Shown here in pieces: positions 6,124 to 13,570 of a stretch of 38,221 bases of DNA. The position numbers and the translations under genes are program-made. Origin of the DNA: Pseudomonas nitroreducens TX1 (lineage in GTDB: Bacteria; Pseudomonadota; Gammaproteobacteria; Pseudomonadales; Pseudomonadaceae); contig NZ_AMZB01000059.1 of assembly GCF_000313755.1 (NCBI RefSeq), positions 1-38,221 on the forward strand, read 5' to 3'. The notes under the pieces were generated by a model. It made no database searches, had not been told where the DNA came from, and saw only the letters and a program-made list of their open reading frames with translations. How positions within the stretch are numbered: the stretch's first letter is position 1; the number at the start of each line of letters is the position of its first letter.

Positions 6124-7830
6124 TCAGATCGTGAGCTTGGCCGTGCGAACGGCAGCCGATTCGAGGTCCGCCTCGAATTGCTCCACCTGGTCCGGATGCT
6201 CTGCTAGCCACTGGTCAACCAATCCCCAGTCTTCGATTATCTCCAGCCGTTCGTTCCACCACCTTTTCGCTGGCTCTCTTTTTGTAATATCAGTGTCACA
6301 GTTCAGAAGGTGTTCATGAAGCTGGTCGCTAGATATGTTGTTCTCTTCGAGGTATTTACGAGTTTCTGGGTACTTTTGATTATTTCCAGCAAGGACTTTC
6401 ACAAATTCATATATGGTGCGCTCGGGAGAGAAACTGGCTCCGTTGGCAGCTTTACCACCTGGCAGCTTAACAACGTTTTTTGGCGCGCCTTTTCCTTTTT
6501 TGATACTGGCGTCTGCGTCCACGACGATCAAGACTGTCTTGAAATGCGGATCAAAAGCCTGGAGTCCTTGTAGATTATTGCAGCCAACGCTGATTGGGAT
6601 GGCCTTTAAGGTGGCGCCGCATTGTGACTTAATGCTTCGCACTAGTTTTCTGGTTAGTAGCTTGCTCAAGAAAAAGTTTGCTTCAGCGTCTTCCAGATAT
6701 ATCTTTAGATACTTTGGTTTCTCTCGTTGCTTTACGATCTTCTTCGGCGGCGTCAGATTCATATCGTTGCGAATGTTCTGCAACGTCGCATTCGCCATTA
6801 CTCTAGGTTGTACCGTATCAGTTATATAGATAACTGAATCAGGGCTCTTGCCGTTCCCTCCGACAGGATTGTTCTCCGGGTGCACGGCTTCGATCATGCA
6901 TAGTGAGTGAGTGGTCGCAATGACCTGGATTCTAAATTTTTTCGCGAAGGTGCGAATCGCTGTTATGAGTTTTTGTTGGGCGTGAGGATGGAATCCTGCA
7001 TCCAGTTCATCAATTACCAAAAGCCCGCCAGGGTACTCGCTCCACTCGCGACTAAGCTTTTTAAAGGATGCCAATGCTGTCGCGATGGCACTTAAACTAT
7101 CTTGGCCAAGTGATACACTTTTTGGGGAGTGACCGTACTCTGGATGCTTTGTTATTTTATTGGTTTCTTTGATGGATTGGGTGGTGATTGATTTTTTTAG
7201 ATCTGCAAGATTCCCATTGCCGATGACACTGTGCACGAAGTCAGCAATGAACTCTGCATCGCTTGCTTCAATGCTAGTGTCTACGGAGTTTATCACCATC
7301 TCAGGGTCGGTTTCGCCAATGGGGATCATTCGCGTCATCCCCAGGTACATGGTCGGAATGGGTACCTTTGCAGCGACGCCAATTTCTATTGAGTTCTCGG
7401 GCTGGGCAAAGTGTTCGTCCGGTTTGTTTCTTGGTACGACGCGAGCCTCTAAGCGCGTAGTTTCACCATCTTTATTTTTGACGGTTCGCTTTGATAGTGC
7501 GCACCGTTTGAAAAATTCTTGCCCGTTAATGTCGTATTTCAATACAGGGTTGGGAAGGGTGTCGTCTTTCTGGTGTTTCAAAAATTCAGTTTCATAGTCT
7601 ATGTGAATGATTTCATTCAGTAGCCCACGAAAGATCCTTCCCGTGTATGTGCTGTATTGCCTGGAGGTTAATCCGGATCCGTTTGCCACTAGTGCTAAAA
7701 TTGTAGACTTTCCAATTCCGTTATGTCCGGCAATCAAAGTTATTCGATCAGAGAAATCTATCTCTATGTCTTTGAGTTTCCGGAACTTCGGAAGCTCTAT
7801 GGAAAGCTGTTTTAGTTTGCAGTTTTGCAT
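6124..7830 (-). CDS. OLD-like AAA ATPase with TOPRIM-like nuclease domain
   Basis: A 568-residue protein. The ABC/SMC-type ATPase has Walker A GHNGIGKST (35-43), signature-like SLGQDS (240-245), Walker B LVIDELD (271-277) and H-loop TTH (306-308). The C-terminal part begins KYLKIYLEDAEANFFLSKLL with a Glu near 380 and continues to VLIVVDADAS (DxD at 438-440), the layout of a TOPRIM metal site. This is the domain order of OLD-family nucleases; a PARIS-like ATPase/TOPRIM fusion is the alternative. It lies downstream of cI in the same direction, like rex in lambda, and is clearly AT-richer than its neighbours. A defence or exclusion role is inferred. Confidence 0.75.
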   Translation of the reverse strand: MQNCKLKQLSIELPKFRKLKDIEIDFSDRITLIAGHNGIGKSTILALVANGSGLTSRQYSTYTGRIFRGLLNEIIHIDYETEFLKHQKDDTLPNPVLKYDINGQEFFKRCALSKRTVKNKDGETTRLEARVVPRNKPDEHFAQPENSIEIGVAAKVPIPTMYLGMTRMIPIGETDPEMVINSVDTSIEASDAEFIADFVHSVIGNGNLADLKKSITTQSIKETNKITKHPEYGHSPKSVSLGQDSLSAIATALASFKKLSREWSEYPGGLLVIDELDAGFHPHAQQKLITAIRTFAKKFRIQVIATTHSLCMIEAVHPENNPVGGNGKSPDSVIYITDTVQPRVMANATLQNIRNDMNLTPPKKIVKQREKPKYLKIYLEDAEANFFLSKLLTRKLVRSIKSQCGATLKAIPISVGCNNLQGLQAFDPHFKTVLIVVDADASIKKGKGAPKNVVKLPGGKAANGASFSPERTIYEFVKVLAGNNQKYPETRKYLEENNISSDQLHEHLLNCDTDITKREPAKRWWNERLEIIEDWGLVDQWLAEHPDQVEQFEADLESAAVRTAKLTI

Positions 7831-7928
7831 TTAACTTCCCTGTCTCAATTCTGTTTTTGTTGTGCAGTTGGCTTGTTAAGATTTCTCGGTGTCTTGACTG
7901 GTTGACGTTAAGTCAGTTGGCTACCCAT

Positions 7929-8750
7929 TCAAACTAGATGAGCGTTCCACACCAGCAGCACGCGCGCATGGATATAAGTCTCATCCATCCGGATGACCCG
8001 ATCTTTGTGCTGCTTGTTGTCCGAGATCATCTCGAAGTGCTCGGCATCCTGGACCTGAAGGCGCTTGATGTAGAGGTGGCCCTGCCAGGTGAAGATGAAG
8101 ATCCCGTCGCCGTCGAACTCGCGAATGTTGATGTTCACGATCATCGGATCGGCGTGCTTGATGGTGGGCGCCATCGAGTGGCCCCAGCCGTACACCATCT
8201 TCAGGTGGTTCGGATCATCGTAGGTGACGCCGAGCTTGCGTAGCTGTTCCTGGCTGACCTTCACGTCCCGCAGCATCTCGGGGTAATCGGCCGGTACCTG
8301 GCCGTTGCCCATGGCGCCGCGGATGTCGTAGTGCGCGATGCTGATCTCGTCGCCGACCGGGCCTGGCCGGGAGAAGTCGGCGACGATCACATTCGAGCCG
8401 GCGGCGGCCTGCGCATCCTCGGCGGCAGCCTGCAGAATCTGCTGGCGCGCAGCGGCACCGAGACCCTTGCCGTGCTTTTCCAGCATCTCCATTACCTTGG
8501 CGGCAGAGCTCGTCGTCGCTGTGTCTCCGCGGCTTCCAAGCGGCGCGGTCCCGATCCCGGTCCATAGCCACTCGACAGAGCAGCCGAATGCCTTGGCAAT
8601 GGCCTCGATGTTGTCGCGCCTGGGGCTCTTCGATTCGCCCTTGATGATGCGGTGCACGGTGGGCTGATTGATGCCAGCACGGCGGGCGAGCTCTCCCTCG
8701 CTCCACTCGAGCTTCTGCATTTCGGCTTCGATCCGTTCGCCAATGTTCAT
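7929..8750 (-). CDS. CI-like S24/LexA-type phage repressor
   Basis: A 273-residue repressor. The N-terminal helix-turn-helix (ELARRAGINQPTVHRIIKGE, residues about 17-36) binds the operators. The C-terminal S24 peptidase domain has the serine in GHSMAPT and the lysine in YIKRLQ that carry out RecA-stimulated self-cleavage, probably near RGAMGNG. The start at 8750 (MNIGERIEAEM) is chosen because it begins the canonical domain; the longer reading runs through operators. It should hold lysogeny by repressing the divergent rightward promoter and the PL-like promoter. Confidence 0.9.
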   Translation of the reverse strand: MNIGERIEAEMQKLEWSEGELARRAGINQPTVHRIIKGESKSPRRDNIEAIAKAFGCSVEWLWTGIGTAPLGSRGDTATTSSAAKVMEMLEKHGKGLGAAARQQILQAAAEDAQAAAGSNVIVADFSRPGPVGDEISIAHYDIRGAMGNGQVPADYPEMLRDVKVSQEQLRKLGVTYDDPNHLKMVYGWGHSMAPTIKHADPMIVNINIREFDGDGIFIFTWQGHLYIKRLQVQDAEHFEMISDNKQHKDRVIRMDETYIHARVLLVWNAHLV

Positions 8751-8758
8751 GGTTTCGC

Positions 8759-8776
8759 CAATAGAAAAACGTATTG
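8759..8776. promoter_or_regulatory. repressor operator (OR3-like)
   Basis: CAATAGA-AAAA-CGTATTG: one perfect half site and two changes in the other. It lies nearest to the cI start, where lambda OR3 controls cI transcription. Confidence 0.55.
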
Positions 8777-8786
8777 CCCGAGTGTA

Positions 8787-8815
8787 TTGCTCGGATCGAT
8801 ACGTGTGCGTATTAT
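8787..8815 (+). promoter_or_regulatory. rightward early promoter (PR-like)
   Basis: -35 TTGCTC (8787-8792), a 17-base spacer and -10 TATTAT (8810-8815). An operator covers most of the spacer and the -10. It would transcribe the Cro-like gene and the rightward early genes. Confidence 0.6.
8797..8814. promoter_or_regulatory. repressor operator (OR2-like)
   Basis: CGATACG-TGTG-CGTATTA, two outer mismatches from the consensus, overlapping the -10 of the rightward promoter. Confidence 0.5.
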
Positions 8816-8818
8816 GAT

Positions 8819-8836
8819 CAATACGAAAGCGCATTG
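8819..8836. promoter_or_regulatory. repressor operator (OR1-like)
   Basis: CAATACG-AAAG-CGCATTG, one mismatch from the consensus, just upstream of the Cro-like Shine-Dalgarno and 22 bases from the previous operator. Confidence 0.6.
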
Positions 8837-8845
8837 GAGATCTCC

Positions 8846-9028
8846 ATGACCGTCAAGGAAATGATCGCCGCGTTGGTCGAGCAGGGGCTTTCTCAGAAAG
8901 CCATTGCCGACCTCGCAGGCACTACCCAGCCCACCATCCACAGGGCGTCCAAAGGCGCGGGGGTCCGGTACGAGACCGGGAAGGAAATCGAGCGGCTCTA
9001 CAACGAGCGCGTTCCCTCAGCCGCCTGA
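8846..9028 (+). CDS. Cro-like regulator
   Basis: A 60-residue protein consisting almost only of a helix-turn-helix (LSQKAIADLAGTTQPTIHRASKG), divergent from cI. GGAGA precedes ATG 8846; the longer open frame runs through the operators and is rejected. The recognition-helix segment TQPTIHR is nearly the same as NQPTVHR in the CI-like protein, which fits both binding the same operators. It is expected to favour lytic growth by blocking cI transcription. It is the first gene of the rightward early transcript. Confidence 0.8.
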   Translation: MTVKEMIAALVEQGLSQKAIADLAGTTQPTIHRASKGAGVRYETGKEIERLYNERVPSAA

Positions 9029-9093
9029 CCTGTAACTACAGATTGCCAGCAGCCCTGTCCGGGCTCCACGGAAAGAATCCAGAGGATTTACGA

Positions 9094-9528
9094 ATGCAAG
9101 AGTTCCTGAGGGCGTGCCACGACGCAGTAGAAGACGCCGGGGCCAAGGAGCTGGCGGCCAAGATGGGCTTGCCCCATGTGAGCCTGCTGCAGCGCGCGAA
9201 CCCGGACAACGACTCGCACAAGCTGACCATCAACCACCTCTACCAGATCCTGCTGCACACCGGAGACCTCCGGCCGCTGCAGGAGCTGGCGCACAACTTT
9301 GGTTTCCACCTGGTGCGCCGCGATGTTCAGCCGGCCGACTGCCTGGCGAACGCCACGCTGGCGATGGCGAGCGAAGCGGCAGACGTGACGAAGGCGGCCA
9401 TCGAAGCGCTGGCCGACGGCAAAGTCACCCGGATGGAGTTCAAGCGGATTGAGCGGGAAGGGGAGGAGGCGAAGAAGAAGATCGACGTCGTCATCGCGAC
9501 CGCGAAGGCGAAAGCCGGGGCCCGATAA
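9094..9528 (+). CDS. CII-like phage regulatory protein (CP76 family)
   Basis: A 144-residue protein matching the phage regulatory CII/CP76 type: LRACHDAVEDAGAKELAAKMGLPHVSLLQRANPDNDSHKLTINHL, then LYQILLHTGDLRPLQELAHNFGF. ATG 9094 follows AGAGGA. The C-terminus is Lys/Glu/Ala-rich and helical. It sits just after the Cro-like gene, the position of cII, and probably influences the lysis-lysogeny choice or early transcription. Target sites were not identified. Confidence 0.75.
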   Translation: MQEFLRACHDAVEDAGAKELAAKMGLPHVSLLQRANPDNDSHKLTINHLYQILLHTGDLRPLQELAHNFGFHLVRRDVQPADCLANATLAMASEAADVTKAAIEALADGKVTRMEFKRIEREGEEAKKKIDVVIATAKAKAGAR

Positions 9529-9533
9529 AAACA

Positions 9534-9569
9534 AACCCCGGCCAGGTGTGGGGACACGGCGCCGGGGTT
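9534..9569 (+). terminator. hairpin after the CII-like gene
   Basis: AACCCCGGC pairs perfectly with GCCGGGGTT across an 18-base loop, without a following T-run. It may be an attenuator or processing site between the regulator and the antirepressor gene. Confidence 0.4.
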
Positions 9570-9587
9570 CAGAACACAGGAGGCAGT

Positions 9588-10325
9588 ATGCACATCACTT
9601 CTGATACCAGCAACACCGCGCCACGAAGTCACCTTGTGCAAAACGTGGCGCAGGCCGAGATGAGTTCGAGCGAGATCGCGGCGCTTACTGGCAAGCAGCA
9701 CAAGCACGTCATTCGCGATATCCGCGAGATGCTCGACGCCTTGGCCAAGGATGGTCCAGTTCTGGGCCATGTCCGAGAAGACCGCGATGCGCGGGGCTAC
9801 ACCACGAACTTCCACCTTGATCGCGAGCTGACCGAGACGCTGATCACCGGGTACAGCGTCCCATTGCGCCGCCGGGTCATCCGCCGCCTTCACGAACTGG
9901 AGGAGGGCGCCAAGGTTCCGGCCATCCCTCAGACCTACGCCGAGGCACTCCGGGCAGCCGCGCTGCTGGCGGACCAGAACAGCGAGCTGCGCCTGGTGGT
10001 GAGCGAGCAGGCCCCAAAGGTCGAGGCCCTGGAGCGGATCGCCGAGTCTCACGGGACCATGTGCCTGACCGATGCCGCCAAGCACCTCGGCATCCAGCGC
10101 CTTCGCCTGCTCGACTGGATGCGGGCCAACCGCTGGATATACCGCCGAACCGGCTGTGCCCACTGGCTGGCTTACGAGCCGCGCATGGCGTCCGGCCTGC
10201 TGGACCACAAGGTGACCGTGATCGGCACTGACGACCTTGGCGACCGTCGCCTGGCTTCGCAGGTACGCGTCACCCCGAAGGGACTGACCAAGCTGGCCGA
10301 GAAGATCGCAGAAGGGGTGTTGTGA
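9588..10325 (+). CDS. Rha/KilAC antirepressor-like protein
   Basis: A 245-residue, two-domain protein. The N-terminal part (MSSSEIAALTGKQHKHVIRDIREML...YTTNFHLDRELTETLITGYS...RRRVIRRLHELE) is the Rha-type phage regulatory domain. The C-terminal part (ESHGTMCLTDAAKHLGIQRLRLLDWMRANRWIYRR...VTPKGLTKLAEKI) is a KilAC antirepressor DNA-binding domain. AGGAGG precedes ATG 9588. It probably modulates repressor control or the host during early lytic growth. It is coupled by TGATG to the replication gene that follows. Confidence 0.85.
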   Translation: MHITSDTSNTAPRSHLVQNVAQAEMSSSEIAALTGKQHKHVIRDIREMLDALAKDGPVLGHVREDRDARGYTTNFHLDRELTETLITGYSVPLRRRVIRRLHELEEGAKVPAIPQTYAEALRAAALLADQNSELRLVVSEQAPKVEALERIAESHGTMCLTDAAKHLGIQRLRLLDWMRANRWIYRRTGCAHWLAYEPRMASGLLDHKVTVIGTDDLGDRRLASQVRVTPKGLTKLAEKIAEGVL

Positions 10326-11089
10326 TGGCTGGTGACTGGATCAAGATGCGCACCGCGCTGGCGGATGACCCTGCGGTGATTGCGATGGCTGATCGTCTCG
10401 GCGTAGACGAGTTCTCGGTGGTGGGTCGCCTTCATCATCTGTGGAGCTGGGCAGACAGTCAGTCACGCGATGGTCACGCTGTTGGCGTGACGGTTCGGTG
10501 GCTAAATCGCTATGTGCAGTGCGATGGCTTTGCCGAAGCGCTTGCCCATGTTGGCTGGCTGACCATCGACGACCAGGGGATCAAGTTCCCCAACTTCGAC
10601 CGCCATAACGGTGAAAGCGCCAAGGCACGCGGTCTGGCGAAGAATCGCAAGCAGAAGCAGCGCGCAGGCGTCACGGACGAAGCGGGACAAGAGTCACGCA
10701 ACGAGCGTGACGAAGGCGTGACCAGAGAAGAGAAGAGTAAAGAGCAAACAAACACTGGTGCGGGTGTGCCTGAGCCTGCGGGCGAGCAGGGCGGCCCGCA
10801 GCCGATGACCCTCGACTGGCAACCGGACGCCACTGTGCTCCGTGCCTACTCGATGCGCGCCGGCCTGGCCATGGCTCAGTTCACCGACGAAGTGATCGGC
10901 GCGTTCAGCGTCCACCACCACAGCAAGGGCACCATCGACACGCCAGCAGGCTGGGTAGGGCAGTTGGTCGGCTGGGTTCGTCGTGACACCACGCGCTCCG
11001 TCAGCCAGCGGCCTGCTCTGCGCGCCGTTCCCAGCGGCCAGTCGGTGGACTTCGAAAGCACTGGCTGGCTGGCAGGAGACATGCAATGA
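10325..11089 (+). CDS. DnaT-like phage replication protein
   Basis: A 254-residue protein in the place of lambda O. The N-terminus (WIKMRTALADDPAVIAMADRLGVDEFSVVGRLHHLWSWAD) resembles the winged-helix region of phage replication initiators. The C-terminal segment (MTLDWQPDATVLRAYSMRAGLAMAQFTDEVIGAF..HH) resembles the DnaT ssDNA-binding domain. Between them is a charged linker in which the DNA carries repeated GTCACGC elements, suggesting the origin lies inside the gene, as in lambda. GTG 10322 is an alternative start; ATG 10325 is better spaced from GAAGGGG. Confidence 0.8.
   Translation: MAGDWIKMRTALADDPAVIAMADRLGVDEFSVVGRLHHLWSWADSQSRDGHAVGVTVRWLNRYVQCDGFAEALAHVGWLTIDDQGIKFPNFDRHNGESAKARGLAKNRKQKQRAGVTDEAGQESRNERDEGVTREEKSKEQTNTGAGVPEPAGEQGGPQPMTLDWQPDATVLRAYSMRAGLAMAQFTDEVIGAFSVHHHSKGTIDTPAGWVGQLVGWVRRDTTRSVSQRPALRAVPSGQSVDFESTGWLAGDMQ
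10462..10722. other. iteron-like repeats, candidate replication origin
   Basis: GTCACGC or its complement occurs at 10462-10468, 10473-10479, 10485-10491, 10693-10699, 10705-10711 and 10716-10722, with a one-mismatch copy at 10670-10676. The two clusters contain inverted copies and are followed by a purine/A-rich stretch to about 10760. The layout resembles lambdoid origins inside gene O. Confidence 0.5.
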
Positions 11090-11763
11090 ATCGCGCCGGT
11101 CAGATCGCCACCAGGGTGGCCAATCGTCCGCCGCAGCCGGCCGATGCCATCATCCGCAGCCTGGACGATGACGGCCGGAAGTCCGTGGAGACGCTGGTGA
11201 ACAAACTCTTCCGCGAGATCCGTGGCGCTCGCTCTGGTTGGCGGCAGGCCTGGCCGACGACGGAGGCCCTGGACGCAGCAAAGGTGAGTTGGCTGAAGAC
11301 CTTCCTGGAGAACGGGATCGGTGATTGGGACAACCAGGTGGCCTACGGCATGCAGCGTCTGCGCGCAGAGCCCAGCGACTGGGTGCCTTCCCCGGGCAAG
11401 TTCGCCACTTGGTGCCAGCCAACTCCCGAAGCCCTCGGCCTGCCGCCCCTGGAAGTCGCCTACGCCGAAGCGCTCAGCAAGAGCCACCCAGCCATGGCGG
11501 GCGAGGCGCGTTGGAGTAGCCCGGCGGTGTATCACGCCGCTGCACGCGCCGGGTTCAGCAAGCTGCAGTGTCTTGGTCGATCCGATGGACTGGCGGCCCT
11601 GGAAGAACAGTACCGGCGCATCAGGCAGCAGTTGGTTCGGGGAGAGCAGCTCCCACCGGTCCCGCAAGCAGCCATTACCGTTCAGCCGCACCGCACGCCG
11701 GAGGTCGGCCGAGCCGCCCTGGCCGAGCTGCGCGCCAAGCTGAAAGGAGCACGACATGTCTGA
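11086..11763 (+). CDS. lambda P-like replication protein (helicase loader)
   Basis: A 225-residue protein resembling replication protein P: VNKLFREIRGARSGWRQAWPTTEALDAAKVSWLKTFLENGIGDWDNQVAYGMQRLRAEPSDWVPSPGKFATWCQP is the typical core. P proteins recruit the host DnaB helicase to the phage origin. Its ATGA overlaps the end of the DnaT-like gene, giving the O-P gene pair. The C-terminal third (RIRQQLVRGEQLPPVP...ALAELRAKLKG) is basic and helical. Confidence 0.8.
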   Translation: MNRAGQIATRVANRPPQPADAIIRSLDDDGRKSVETLVNKLFREIRGARSGWRQAWPTTEALDAAKVSWLKTFLENGIGDWDNQVAYGMQRLRAEPSDWVPSPGKFATWCQPTPEALGLPPLEVAYAEALSKSHPAMAGEARWSSPAVYHAAARAGFSKLQCLGRSDGLAALEEQYRRIRQQLVRGEQLPPVPQAAITVQPHRTPEVGRAALAELRAKLKGARHV

Positions 11764-11998
11764 CCTGACGCCCCTGAAGTGGCGCGCCAAGCAGGACGCA
11801 GCCGGCAAGGAGATCCCGAAGTGCTGGCAGACCGATAGCGGTTACACCGTGGCCGAGGTGGAGCGCACGGCGATGCGGTTCGCTGTCACCCGCCCTGGTG
11901 GCAAGCTCCCGTCGTTCTACACCAAGACCCGTGATGAAGTTCTGGCGGTTATCAAGGCCGACATGCAGGCCCACGAGGTTACCCATGCTGACGCCTGA
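11756..11998 (+). CDS. small hypothetical early protein
   Basis: An 80-residue protein overlapping the end of the P-like gene by 8 bases, with AAAGGAG before the start. The sequence (TPLKWRAKQDAAGKEIPKCWQTDSGYTVAEV..RFAVTRPGGKLPSFYTKTRDEVLAVIKADM) looks like a small beta-alpha domain with an exposed Trp. It is probably a phage accessory protein. I do not recognise a family. Confidence 0.55.
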   Translation: MSDLTPLKWRAKQDAAGKEIPKCWQTDSGYTVAEVERTAMRFAVTRPGGKLPSFYTKTRDEVLAVIKADMQAHEVTHADA

Positions 11999-12272
11999 GC
12001 AGATCGTCGCCATGACGGGCGAGCAGTTGCTGGCGGCCAAGGCTGCAGGTACTGCGCGCGCAAAGCTCAACAGGGAGTGCCAGTGCTTCGCGGCGGGCGT
12101 CAAGACCAAGCGCACGCGTGGCGGCTCGAAGATCCGGGCCCGGCGAGTGGCGAAGACGGATTGGTCGAGGCTCCGCAAGCTGGAGGATCAGGAGCGCGAC
12201 ATCAGGGCCGAGCTCTACCTTCTGGACGAAGAGATGAAGCGGAGGGCTCATGCCGAAAAAGAGCGGGCCTGA
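11985..12272 (+). CDS. small basic hypothetical protein
   Basis: A 95-residue protein starting at ATG 11985 inside the previous gene. It has a short helix (LTPEQIVAMTGEQLLAAKAAG), a very basic middle (KTKRTRGGSKIRARRVAK) and a charged coiled-coil-like C-terminus (LRKLEDQERDIRAELYLLDEEMKRR). The composition suggests nucleic-acid contact, but there is no named family. It overlaps the next gene by 23 bases, continuing the tightly packed early operon. Confidence 0.5.
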   Translation: MLTPEQIVAMTGEQLLAAKAAGTARAKLNRECQCFAAGVKTKRTRGGSKIRARRVAKTDWSRLRKLEDQERDIRAELYLLDEEMKRRAHAEKERA

Positions 12273-12564
12273 CTTCAAGAAGGAGCTTGTGCCGGTCCAG
12301 CGTTGCCGCACCTGCATGTCGAAAGGTGTCGTCGAGGGCATCTTCTACCAGCTCCCATGCGAGGACTGTAAGGGCATTGGTTGGGTGGCGCAGCCAGGCC
12401 ATGAGGCGAGCCTGGAGGAAATAGCGCGCGCCCTGGGTGCGAAGGTGAACAAGGCCGAGAACGATCTCGCCGAGCGGATCCGCATCTCCGTCATCGCTGG
12501 CAAGAGCGACAGCGAGTGGAACAACAAGAAGGGCCCAGGCGGCTCTCACTATCGAGGGGATTGA
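12250..12564 (+). CDS. DnaJ-zinc-finger-like small protein
   Basis: A 104-residue protein with a CRTCMSKGVVEG..CEDCKGIGWV motif, the CxxCxGxG style of the DnaJ/TRASH zinc fingers (the first repeat lacks the usual terminal glycine order). The remainder is helical (LEEIARALGAKVNKAENDLAERI). It lies immediately upstream of ninG. Lambdoid phages often place small zinc proteins here. Zinc binding is inferred. Confidence 0.55.
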   Translation: MPKKSGPDFKKELVPVQRCRTCMSKGVVEGIFYQLPCEDCKGIGWVAQPGHEASLEEIARALGAKVNKAENDLAERIRISVIAGKSDSEWNNKKGPGGSHYRGD

Positions 12565-12567
12565 CCA

Positions 12568-13146
12568 ATGCGACAGTCCCTTCAGAAAAAGCCCAAGGCG
12601 AAGAAGTGCAAGCAATGCCGAGCGCCGTTCAGTCCCGATCGCCAGTTGCAGGCTGTATGCAGCCCGCTTTGTGGTTTGAAGTTGGTCGCCGCGCAGCGCG
12701 AGAAAGATCGGGTGGCGTTCCAGCGCCGGGAGCGGCGCGAGATCAAGGAGCGCAAGGAGAAGCTGAAGAGCAGGGCGGATCACCTGAAGGAGGCTCAGCA
12801 GGCCTTCAACGAGTACATCCGCCTGCGCGACGCCGACAAGCCCTGCATCTCTTGTGACCGCCACCACCAAGGCAAGTACGACGCCGGCCACTATCGATCG
12901 GTGGGTGCATGCCCCGAGTTGCGCTTCGACGAGGACAACGTCCACAAGCAGTGCTCGCCCTGCAACACGCAGCTGTCCGGGAACATCCTGGAGTACCGAA
13001 TCCGCCTCATCCAGCGCATCGGTGTCGATCGAGTGGCGCGACTGGAAGGTAAGCACGAACCGCTGAAGCTCAGCGTTGAACAGATCAAGGCCCTGAAGGC
13101 CTACTTCCGCGCCAAGGTGCGCGAGCTGAAAAGGGGAGCGGCATGA
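12568..13146 (+). CDS. ninG: NinG (Rap) recombination protein
   Basis: A 192-residue NinG/Rap family protein, in lambda a structure-specific nuclease for branched recombination intermediates. CKQC...CSPLCG forms the N-terminal zinc motif, a charged helix follows (residues about 45-80), then CISCDRHHQGKYDAGHYRSVGACPELRFDEDNVHKQCSPCN, the HNH-like core, and YRIRLIQRIGVDRVARLEG. The length is normal for the family. It ends on the start of the antiterminator gene (ATGA). Confidence 0.9.
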   Translation: MRQSLQKKPKAKKCKQCRAPFSPDRQLQAVCSPLCGLKLVAAQREKDRVAFQRRERREIKERKEKLKSRADHLKEAQQAFNEYIRLRDADKPCISCDRHHQGKYDAGHYRSVGACPELRFDEDNVHKQCSPCNTQLSGNILEYRIRLIQRIGVDRVARLEGKHEPLKLSVEQIKALKAYFRAKVRELKRGAA

Positions 13147-13484
13147 ATAGCGAGAGGACCACCGAGAGCTTGCTGGAGCAATGGGGTATTTGGGTCAGGC
13201 AGGGCACTGGAAACCTGTCGTGCGCGGCCCCGAGCTGGTCTCTGCCGACGGCACGACTGACTGATGACGAAGGGCTCGAGATAGACAGACTTGTAGCGAT
13301 GCTGGGGAGGCGTCACCCCGAGCGCGGCGAGGCCCTGATGCGCTACTACACCACGGGGAAGACCTACAAGCAGGTGGGCGCATCCCTCGGGATGGGCGAG
13401 GAGCGTGCGCGCCAGACAGTCATGGCGGGAGTCGCTTGGGTGGATGGAGCTCTAGAGGCCAAGCGCGCAAAACTAGCCGCTTGA
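13143..13484 (+). CDS. Q-type late antiterminator
   Basis: A 113-residue protein matching the phage antitermination Q family of lambdoid phages (82/H-19B type): LLEQWGIWVRQGTG..PSWSLP..., LTDDEGLEIDRLVAMLGRRHPERGEALMRYYTTGKTYKQVGASLGMGEERARQTVMAGVAWVDGAL. Q proteins load on RNA polymerase paused at the late promoter and let it pass terminators. A promoter and an intrinsic terminator lie directly downstream (13481-13570), where the target is expected. It is the last gene of the rightward early operon. Confidence 0.8.
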   Translation: MNSERTTESLLEQWGIWVRQGTGNLSCAAPSWSLPTARLTDDEGLEIDRLVAMLGRRHPERGEALMRYYTTGKTYKQVGASLGMGEERARQTVMAGVAWVDGALEAKRAKLAA

Positions 13485-13509
13485 TTTCCCCGGGGAAAAA
13501 CCCTACAGT
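13481..13509 (+). promoter_or_regulatory. late promoter (PR'-like)
   Basis: -35 TTGATT (13481-13486), a 17-base spacer and -10 TACAGT (13504-13509), overlapping the Q stop codon. A terminator follows about 30 bases after the expected start site, the PR'-qut-tR' order of lambda. Confidence 0.55.
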
Positions 13510-13544
13510 TTGCCATAGAGTGCAGCTTGCTGCGCAACCAACAG

Positions 13545-13570
13545 AACCCGGCCATCGCGCCGGGTTTTTT
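13545..13570 (+). terminator. intrinsic terminator (tR'-like)
   Basis: AACCCGGC pairs with GCCGGGTT across a 6-base loop, followed by six T. It is expected to stop late transcription until Q acts. Confidence 0.8.

Noticed and set aside
9028-9094. nutR-like boxA after the Cro-like gene
   Set aside because: No CGCTCTT-type element was found in this gap, unlike in the leftward leader.
9327-10208. 293-codon minus-strand frame opposite the CII-like and antirepressor genes
   Set aside because: No domain, no ribosome site; it is a shadow of recognisable plus-strand proteins.
10876-11808. 310-codon minus-strand frame opposite the replication genes
   Set aside because: Shadow of the P-like protein; its composition is typical of antisense reading.
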